Of a stretch of 14,560 nt of DNA, positions 6,911 to 12,857 are shown one piece after another. The notes under the pieces were generated by a model, which had not been told where the DNA came from, searched no databases, and saw only the letters and a list, made by a program, of their open reading frames with translations. Position numbers and translations under genes: made by a program. Source of the DNA: Nitrospira sp. (GTDB lineage: Bacteria; Nitrospirota; Nitrospiria; Nitrospirales; Nitrospiraceae); contig JABMDE010000056.1 of assembly GCA_015904055.1 (NCBI GenBank), positions 1 through 14,560 on the forward strand, in the 5' to 3' direction. Each line of letters opens with the position of its first letter. Position 1 is the stretch's first letter.

Positions 6911-8622
6911 TGTGTTCTTCGTTTGGCTTTCGCCGTCGGAGGGGCGGTGAGGGGATCGTCGGGCCAATGGTGCTTAGGGTAGCGGCCGCGCAGTTCTTTC
7001 CGCACGTCGTGGTATGTGTTGCGCCAAAACCCGGCCAGGTCTTGGGTGACTTGGACCGGCCGTTTGGCCGGCGACAGCAAATGCAGCATGACGGGAATTT
7101 TGCCGCCTGCCACACGGGGTGTATCTTGGCAGCCGAACAGCTCTTGAAGCCGCACGGCCAACACGGGCATTTCCGAGCCCTCGTAATCGAGTCGAACATG
7201 GGAACCGCTCGGCACGGTGAGATGGGTTGGGGCAAGGCGATCAAGTTGCTGTTGCTGTTCCCACGTCAGCAATGCATGAAGCGGCGTGGCGAGACCCATG
7301 CGCTTGACGCGATCCAGCGTGGTGATGCCGGTGAGATAGGGGCCGAGCCACTGATCAATCGTGTGTAACAAGGTCTCATCTGACAGATCAGGCCAGCGTG
7401 ACACACTCCCATCGGCTCTGCGGAGCAACTGGACGCGGGCGCGCCACTGCTGCAGCTCCGGTGTCCAGCACAGCGCGGCCAGTCCGGACTGCCGAACTCC
7501 CTGCACGAGGGCAGCTGCAATCAACGAAGGGTCGGGTTTTGAGAGAGATTGTTGCGAGAGTACGAGCGAGCCCAAACGGCGCTGTCTCGTTGCCTGTACA
7601 CTTTGAGTCTTGTCATCCCATGCCACCGTCTCATTTTCAACGAGGTCCTGTTCGTATAGGTCCGCCAATGCTGTCTCCGATACCGGTGCGGCCAGATCGA
7701 TGCGGGCCCATTGTTGGCCGCCGTCCAACTCAGCAATGACGAGGTACTGTTCCGTGCTGAGCGGGTCGGGGCCGGCAAAAGAAGCGCCGCGTCCATTGGC
7801 CATCAGATACCGTGCCTCGCTGCCGTTTTGCCGCTGGGCGATCCGGTCAGGATAGGCCAGCGCCAGCAGGGGCCCCACCTGATTGAGCGGCGCTTTCGTC
7901 TGTGGCCGTTCTCCAGTTATGGTTCGGGCGAGCTGTCGGCGCCAGAGGTCTGCCGTCCGTTTGATATGCTGAGCGGCGCCACGATCGATTGTCGCGCCGT
8001 CAGCAAGATCCTGTTGCCCATACAGGGCATCGAGTCTGATTCGAAGATCGGCATTGCGATGCCCTCGATGGGTTCGGAGCCTATCGCGTTCGCTCAGGAT
8101 CGCGGCCACATCACAAGCGAGAGTCGTCATGCGCAGAGACTGCGCCCTGAGAATCATATGGGCAAGTCGCGGATGTAGCGATAGTTCGGTCATCGCTCGT
8201 CCGTGAGGAGTGATACGGCCGCTGGAATCGATGGCGCCCAATCGGGTCAATAACTCTCTTGCCTGTGTGATCGCTCCGGAAGGCGGAGGGGTCAGCCAGG
8301 ACAGTTCAGACGGATCGCCGGCACCCCACAGCGCGAGTTCTAAGACGAGCGGGGCAAGATCGGCTTCCAGTATTTCAGGAGGCCGGTGAGGAGTCAGTGA
8401 TATCTGTTCCCGCTCGGTCCAGAGGCGGTAACAGATCCCCGGTTCCAGACGTCCGGCTCGGCCTCGCCGTTGGTCGGCAGCGTCCTGCGTGACGCGACTG
8501 GTCTCCAATCGGGTCAAGCCGGAGCGGGGATCAAACCTCGGTGTACGTAACTGCCCCGCATCAACCACAATACGGACACCGTCGATCGTCAGACTGGTTT
8601 CGGCAATCGATGTTGCCAGCAC
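6413..8622 (+). repeat. Methyltransferase-hrpB block, unit B (direct repeat of 4202-6411)
   Basis: Bases 4202-6411 and 6413-8622 align at a constant offset of 2211 with no net indels. Both stop codons, both gene ends and the breakpoint sequence GTTGCCAGCAC fall at exactly matching places. The units lie head to tail in direct orientation. Unit B continues past 8622 into the rest of hrpB, where unit A has already broken off. Confidence 0.93.
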
Positions 8623-9432
8623 AACTTTTCTGATGCCTGGCTTGGCAGGTTCAATAGCGGCGTCCTGTAACGCTTGTGGCAAATCACCGTGGAGCGGCGT
8701 GACACGTATGTTCGGGCCAAGTTCAGCATCGAGCAGCGTACGCTCGATCCGGCGGATTTCCGCCATGCCAGGCAGAAAAACCAAGAGACTTCCCTGATCG
8801 TGCACGAGCGCCCGTCGGATAATTTGGGTGACAGCGAGGTCGAGACGGTCTGAAACCGGTTGGTCCAGATAGCGGGTCTCGACTGGAAACCTCCGGCCGT
8901 CGCATCGGATTGTCGGCGCCTGGTGGAGCAGTACTCCGACCGGTCCGGAGTCCAGCGTCGCCGACATGACAAGCAGGCGGAGATCCGGGCGAAACAGCCG
9001 TTGTGTTTCAAGACAGAGCGCCAGTCCTGTATCCGCCTGCAGGCTCCGCTCGTGAAATTCGTCAAAGAGGAGCATCGCGTAGGCTTCAAGCGACGGATCA
9101 TGCTGGAGCAGGCGCGTGAGAATGCCTTCCGTCACCACCTCAATTCGCGTATGTGGTCCAATTTTCGTATCCAACCGCATCCGGTAGCCGACCGTCTCAC
9201 CGACTGATTCATTGAGTGTGACGGCCATCCGATGGGCCGCTGCACGGGCGGCCAGTCGGCGCGGTTCCAGCAGGAGGAGCTTCTTGCCGTGAAGCCAGGG
9301 GGCGTCAAGGAGGGCTAGTGGGACGCGAGTGGTTTTGCCTGCTCCAGGAGGCGCGGTTAAGACCGCATTAGGCCTATCCCGGAGGGTTTGCAGGATTTCC
9401 GGCAGCACGGCTTCTATTGGCAAGCTGGACAT
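6907..9432 (-). CDS. hrpB: ATP-dependent helicase HrpB, complete copy
   Basis: HrpB is a DEAH-type superfamily 2 helicase of the HrpA/HrpB group, thought to act on RNA. Its physiological role in most bacteria is poorly defined. The 841 residues are the usual family length. Motifs in order are Walker A APPGAGKTT (27-35), EPRRLAARAAA (56-66), DEFHE (124-128) in place of DEAH, SAT (157-159), VFLPGMAEI (218-226), TSIAETSLT (274-282) and QRRGRAGR (321-328). The helicase-associated and HrpB C-terminal domains follow. The ATG at 9432 (MSSLPIEAVL) is chosen because HrpB homology starts there. The frame is open upstream to 9588, but that part overlaps a divergent gene. A GGAG lies 14 bases before the ATG, rather far for a ribosome binding site. 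This is the only copy here with a full ATPase core. Confidence 0.95.
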   Translation of the reverse strand: MSSLPIEAVLPEILQTLRDRPNAVLTAPPGAGKTTRVPLALLDAPWLHGKKLLLLEPRRLAARAAAHRMAVTLNESVGETVGYRMRLDTKIGPHTRIEVVTEGILTRLLQHDPSLEAYAMLLFDEFHERSLQADTGLALCLETQRLFRPDLRLLVMSATLDSGPVGVLLHQAPTIRCDGRRFPVETRYLDQPVSDRLDLAVTQIIRRALVHDQGSLLVFLPGMAEIRRIERTLLDAELGPNIRVTPLHGDLPQALQDAAIEPAKPGIRKVVLATSIAETSLTIDGVRIVVDAGQLRTPRFDPRSGLTRLETSRVTQDAADQRRGRAGRLEPGICYRLWTEREQISLTPHRPPEILEADLAPLVLELALWGAGDPSELSWLTPPPSGAITQARELLTRLGAIDSSGRITPHGRAMTELSLHPRLAHMILRAQSLRMTTLACDVAAILSERDRLRTHRGHRNADLRIRLDALYGQQDLADGATIDRGAAQHIKRTADLWRRQLARTITGERPQTKAPLNQVGPLLALAYPDRIAQRQNGSEARYLMANGRGASFAGPDPLSTEQYLVIAELDGGQQWARIDLAAPVSETALADLYEQDLVENETVAWDDKTQSVQATRQRRLGSLVLSQQSLSKPDPSLIAAALVQGVRQSGLAALCWTPELQQWRARVQLLRRADGSVSRWPDLSDETLLHTIDQWLGPYLTGITTLDRVKRMGLATPLHALLTWEQQQQLDRLAPTHLTVPSGSHVRLDYEGSEMPVLAVRLQELFGCQDTPRVAGGKIPVMLHLLSPAKRPVQVTQDLAGFWRNTYHDVRKELRGRYPKHHWPDDPLTAPPTAKAKRRTH

Positions 9433-9503
9433 GGTAGGGTTCAGCACTCCTTGCGAAGTCAGACTGTACCAGACTTGCAAGGATAAGGGAGCGTTTTTCA
9501 GGC
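9433..9503. promoter_or_regulatory. Divergent intergenic gap between hrpB and the 65-residue gene
   Basis: These 71 bases must hold the 5' signals of two divergent genes if both have their own promoter. I find no convincing paired -35/-10 set in either direction. AAGGGAG (9485-9491) lies 12 bases before the rightward ATG at 9504, somewhat distant but usable as a ribosome binding site. Confidence 0.4.
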
Positions 9504-9701
9504 ATGGCCATGTATCGATGGACAGACGGCAAACCCACAGAGCCTGGCTGGTATTGGTTTCGTGGGCAGGCTCATGAAGCAGACCCATTCATCGTGTTGG
9601 TCGATGTCGTGGGACAGTTTCAATGGCCGGACGGCGGATATCAAGAAGTCGCACTGGCCAAAGGGGAGTGGGCAGGGCCGATCGAGGAACCAGAGGAATA
9701 G
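9504..9701 (+). CDS. Small hypothetical protein, tryptophan-rich, 65 residues
   Basis: The predicted protein begins MAMYRWTDGKPTEPGWYWFR and ends in the acidic tail EWAGPIEEPEE. It has no signal peptide or membrane segment and no cysteines. The PTEPGWYWFR stretch and regularly placed tryptophans suggest a compact beta fold, like small proteins seen in many bacterial and phage genomes. I do not recognise a named family. AAGGGAG lies 12 bases before the ATG at 9504, and the ATG at 9510 is an alternative start at 18 bases. The gene is divergent from hrpB and 87 bases upstream of the DEAD-box helicase on the same strand, so co-transcription with the helicase is possible. A real gene is likely from its coherent composition and ribosome binding site, but no function can be given. 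Confidence 0.65.
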   Translation: MAMYRWTDGKPTEPGWYWFRGQAHEADPFIVLVDVVGQFQWPDGGYQEVALAKGEWAGPIEEPEE

Positions 9702-9749
9702 CCGAGAACCATCCGGGCGCTCTTCTTGCCCGTTGCCTGTGTACGCAAG

Positions 9750-9759
9750 CCGATATCGG
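9750..9759. promoter_or_regulatory. 10-base palindrome in the leader of the DEAD-box helicase gene
   Basis: CCGATATCGG is perfectly self-complementary and lies 29 bases before the TTG start of the helicase gene, within the only gap upstream of it. It could be an operator or an mRNA hairpin, or chance. No partner copy is seen elsewhere in the gap. Confidence 0.25.
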
Positions 9760-9774
9760 ATAGGAATCACACAG

Positions 9775-9780
9775 AAAGGT
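9775..9780 (+). promoter_or_regulatory. Ribosome binding site supporting the TTG start of the DEAD-box gene
   Basis: AAAGGT ends 8 bases before the TTG at 9789, at the right spacing for a Shine-Dalgarno sequence. No ATG or GTG in frame lies close by before the Q motif of the protein, so this site decides the unusual start. Confidence 0.6.
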
Positions 9781-9788
9781 AGCACTGC

Positions 9789-11561
9789 TTGTCTACGAAA
9801 CATGAGAGTCCACAGGAACCTACGGCGCCGGCGGCGACCGGATTTTCTCCAGGCTTTGCGGCACTGGGCTTGGAAGCATCCTTGCTGGCCACCTTGGACG
9901 CGCTGGGATATGAAGAGCCGACGCCCATACAACGGGAAGCCGTTCCTCCGCTGTTGGCCGGCAAAGACTTATTGGGCCAAGCCGCAACAGGAACAGGCAA
10001 GACTGCGGCATTTGCGCTGCCGCTACTTCAGCGTATCGCGCATGGAGTCAAACAGCGTCCAGCGGCGCTCATTCTGGTGCCGACACGTGAGTTGGCAATT
10101 CAAGTCGGGGAGGCCGTTCAGCGATATGGAAAGGAATTGCGTATCTCGGTACTGGCCTTGTACGGCGGGCAAGCGATCAGTCCACAGTTCCATGCGTTGA
10201 AGCGGGGTGTCGACGTGATTGTGGCGACACCGGGGCGGGCGCTCGATCACATTCGCCGCCAGACGTTAAAGCTCGCGCATGTGCAGACTGTGGTCCTGGA
10301 TGAAGCTGATGAGATGCTCGATATGGGCTTTGCTGACGATCTCGATGCGATTCTGCTCCAAACGCCGGCGACGAAACAGACGGCGCTGTTTTCAGCAACG
10401 ATGCCTCCGCGCATCAAGTCGATTGCGCACCGGCATCTTAAGCATCCTGTTGAGATCACGATCGCAAAGGAGCCGGTCAAGGCCGGGACTGCCCCCAAAG
10501 TTCAACAAACGGCCTATGTCGTAGCCAGACAACACCGTGGCGCCGCCCTGGCTCGTGTCTTGGATGTGGCTGGCCCGAAGTCCGCGCTGGTATTCTGCAG
10601 AACCCGTGTGGAGGTCGACGAAGTTACTGCGATGCTAAACGGGCGAGGCCGACGTGCCGAGGCCATTCATGGAGGGATGAGCCAGCAGCAGCGGGATCGC
10701 GTGATGAGTGCCTTCCGATCAGGTCAAACGGAACTACTGGTGGCCACTGATGTCGCGGCGCGCGGTCTCGATATTCCGCACGTCTCGCATGTGATTAACT
10801 TCGATTTGCCCTCTTCTGCCGAGGTCTATGTGCATCGAATCGGTCGAACCGGCCGGGCCGGTCGTGAAGGCGCCGCCATCACTATTCTCGACCCGCGCGA
10901 ACAACGCCTCTTGCGGAGCATCGAAATCCATACGAAATCCAAGGTGATTGTTGCGCAGGTTCCGACCGTCGGAGATCTTCGCGCCACCAGGCTGGAACGA
11001 ACGAAGACAGCCGTGAAGGAGATCATAGACGCAGGAGAATTAGAACCGTTTCTGGCTGTCGCTGAGGCGCTGGCGGCAGCCGGTAGCCCGATTGAGGTGG
11101 CGGCTGCCGCGATGAAATTAATCCATCGCGCGCAAGGTGGCGAACGATCAGAGCAAGAGATCCCTGGGGCACTCAGCCGTGCTCCTGAGCCCTATCGGCC
11201 CCAGCCTCGGTCTGCGCCTTATCCGTCGGGACGCCAGCCGTCCGGAGATCGTCCCGGACGTCTCATTATGCGGCCAGGGGTGAGGCCACCGGCAGGGAGA
11301 ACAACACGGAGCGCCGGCGAACCAGGAATGGCACGCTTGTATGTGGGGGCGGGACGAGAGTCCGGCATCAGGCCTGGTGATCTGGTCGGTGCCATTGCAA
11401 ACGAAGCCAAGGTTAACGCCGGGGTGATCGGCGCCATTGAAATCGAAGAGCGGTTTTCGATCGTGGATGTTCCGGCCGAGATGGCCAAGGGAATACTGGA
11501 GGCGCTCAGCCGGTCCCGTATCAAAGGACGAAAGGTCCCCGTGCGTGTCTTCAAGGACTGA
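9789..11561 (+). CDS. DEAD-box ATP-dependent RNA helicase with DbpA-type RNA-binding domain
   Basis: The 590-residue protein has all DEAD-box motifs in order. They are the Q motif (F19 to Q48), AATGTGKT (65-72), PTRELA (98-103), TPGR (147-150), DEAD (171-174), SAT (202-204), the ATDVAARGLDIP region (319-330) and HRIGRTGR (349-356). A Pro/Arg-rich linker (about 455-510) leads to a C-terminal domain from about 515 (MARLYVGAGRESGIRPGDLV) that fits the DbpA/CsdA RNA-binding fold. Such proteins remodel structured RNA in ribosome assembly and cold adaptation. CsdA (DeaD) is the nearest well-known type by architecture, but I cannot assign the exact orthologue. Translation starts at TTG with AAAGG 9 bases upstream. 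The next gene begins 39 bases after the stop. Confidence 0.95.
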   Translation: MSTKHESPQEPTAPAATGFSPGFAALGLEASLLATLDALGYEEPTPIQREAVPPLLAGKDLLGQAATGTGKTAAFALPLLQRIAHGVKQRPAALILVPTRELAIQVGEAVQRYGKELRISVLALYGGQAISPQFHALKRGVDVIVATPGRALDHIRRQTLKLAHVQTVVLDEADEMLDMGFADDLDAILLQTPATKQTALFSATMPPRIKSIAHRHLKHPVEITIAKEPVKAGTAPKVQQTAYVVARQHRGAALARVLDVAGPKSALVFCRTRVEVDEVTAMLNGRGRRAEAIHGGMSQQQRDRVMSAFRSGQTELLVATDVAARGLDIPHVSHVINFDLPSSAEVYVHRIGRTGRAGREGAAITILDPREQRLLRSIEIHTKSKVIVAQVPTVGDLRATRLERTKTAVKEIIDAGELEPFLAVAEALAAAGSPIEVAAAAMKLIHRAQGGERSEQEIPGALSRAPEPYRPQPRSAPYPSGRQPSGDRPGRLIMRPGVRPPAGRTTRSAGEPGMARLYVGAGRESGIRPGDLVGAIANEAKVNAGVIGAIEIEERFSIVDVPAEMAKGILEALSRSRIKGRKVPVRVFKD

Positions 11562-11588
11562 CGGCTTGAGATGGCGAGAGGAAGAGCG

Positions 11589-11593
11589 GGAGG
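11589..11593 (+). promoter_or_regulatory. Ribosome binding site for the chimeric ORF at 11601
   Basis: A purine-rich run (GGGAGGGGG, 11588-11596) precedes the ATG at 11601 with good spacing. It favours that ATG over the in-frame ATG at 11571, which lies upstream of the run. It suggests the O-methyltransferase start is native. Confidence 0.55.
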
Positions 11594-11600
11594 GGGTGGC

Positions 11601-12002
11601 ATGGCCACAAGCACAGTAACTCCGGCGAAGATCCTGCAACTCGGCACCGGATTTTGGGGATCAAAAACCTTGCTCAGTGCCATCGAGCTTGGTGTGTTCA
11701 CAGAGTTGGGAAAAGGTGCGCTTGACGGAGAGATTTTAAGAACTGGCAAACAGCTCGTGATCGTTGTCGCCTCCATCATCGCAGGAGCCGGTGTCGCAGG
11801 GATTCCCGAAGCAGGCATGATTATCATGCCGCTGGTCCTCACCGCCGCAGGACTTCCGGATGAAGTGATCCTGGCGTCGATCCCTCTTATTATGACCGTG
11901 GATTGGATCATCGCCCGTGCCCGCTCCGCCGTGAACGTCATGAGCGACATGCTCGTGGCGATCTTGCTGGATGCAGGGCTGAAGACTACTTCTCACAAGT
12001 AA
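11601..12002 (+). pseudogene. Chimeric remnant: O-methyltransferase N-terminus fused to SDF symporter C-terminus
   Basis: The 133-residue frame has two unrelated parts. Residues 1 to about 46 ([20 protein letters not shown], then [14 protein letters not shown]) match the dimerisation domain that opens SAM-dependent O-methyltransferases of the acetylserotonin/hydroxyindole type. From about residue 50 ([20 protein letters not shown]) to the end it matches the last re-entrant hairpin and transmembrane helix 8 of dicarboxylate/amino acid:cation symporters. It includes [16 protein letters not shown], with the family's aspartate, arginine, asparagine and aspartate pattern. The junction is near 11736-11750. 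The catalytic methyltransferase domain and about seven symporter helices are missing, so neither function can remain. The frame is open through the join, probably by chance. An internal deletion or a misassembly would both produce it. Its TAA is the last codon before methyltransferase copy C begins. Confidence 0.8.
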
Positions 12003-12056
12003 CCACGACGCTGCCTTGCCTGCGCCGGCTTCTCGCATTCCGTCGAGCCGCCCTGT

Positions 12057-12857
12057 ATGCTCGGCATCACTATGGCTCGTTGGCTGCTTCCGACACAGGA
12101 TCCCTGGTCCACCCCATTCGCCGAGACCTTGCTCTCGCAATTGTCACTGGCACCTGGTCTGCACATTCTTGACGTCGCATCAGGACATGGCATTCCCGCC
12201 TTCTATCTCGCTGAGCAGGTCGGCCCAGCGGGACGCGTGCTTGGCATCGATCTCAGCGCCGGCCAAGTCGCCCGCGCCCGGGCCATTCAAGGGGCACAGC
12301 TGCCTTGGCTGTCGTTCGAGTGTCACGATGTCCGCACATTGCCGGCTGACTTGCCCCTATTCGATCGCATCACCGGGAATCTCTCCGTCATGTTTTTCCG
12401 TCCCAACCGCGAAGAGACGCTACGCGGGTTGATCCGTCACCTAAAGCCAGGCGGCCAGCTTGCGCTGACCTTTCCGTCACTCGGCACATTCGACTCGCTG
12501 TGGCAGCGGGTTGATCATGAATTGCTGCGGCGTGGCCACCGCGCAGAGCGGGAGCGGTTCCATGTTTATCTGGCCGAACGGCCTTCAGCGGAAGATACCC
12601 GCCGGTGGCTTACCGCTCTTGAGATGACTGAGATCTCAGTGGTTGAACAGCCTCTGGAAGTGGTGAGCGGGGATGGCCAGGCCTTTCTGTATCATCCGTT
12701 GCTGCGCGGGGGATTCCTGGACGACGTGTATGAGTGTTTCGAGGATCAACGGCAGGCAGACGACATGATGAGGGAGATCTCTGCAGGCCTGGCCAGTTTC
12801 AGGCCATTGATTGCGTTGCGCTGCGTCATGTCAGGCTGGAAGGGTGCTGCGGATTAG
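12057..12857 (+). CDS. Class I SAM-dependent methyltransferase, copy C (full length)
   Basis: This 266-residue copy has the same layout as copy A: motif I HILDVASGHG (36-45), acidic loop LGIDLS (62-67) and LKPGGQLALTFPS. The reading frame opens just after the TAA at 12000-12002. The first ATG in it is 12057, and a second at 12072 (MARWLLPTQDPW) is also possible. Neither has an obvious Shine-Dalgarno sequence. It differs from copy A at scattered residues (for example HRAERERFHVYL for HSTERERFHAYL, and MMREISAGLAS for MMTVISADLAS), with many more silent changes. All SAM-binding elements are kept, so it should be functional. The substrate is unknown. It converges on hrpB copy C with a 4-base overlap of stop codons. 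Confidence 0.85.
   Translation: MLGITMARWLLPTQDPWSTPFAETLLSQLSLAPGLHILDVASGHGIPAFYLAEQVGPAGRVLGIDLSAGQVARARAIQGAQLPWLSFECHDVRTLPADLPLFDRITGNLSVMFFRPNREETLRGLIRHLKPGGQLALTFPSLGTFDSLWQRVDHELLRRGHRAERERFHVYLAERPSAEDTRRWLTALEMTEISVVEQPLEVVSGDGQAFLYHPLLRGGFLDDVYECFEDQRQADDMMREISAGLASFRPLIALRCVMSGWKGAAD

Noticed and set aside
9433..9588. N-terminal extension of HrpB to an ATG at 9588
   Set aside because: HrpB homology starts at MSSLPIEAVL (9432); the extension is antisense to a small divergent gene with its own ribosome binding site.
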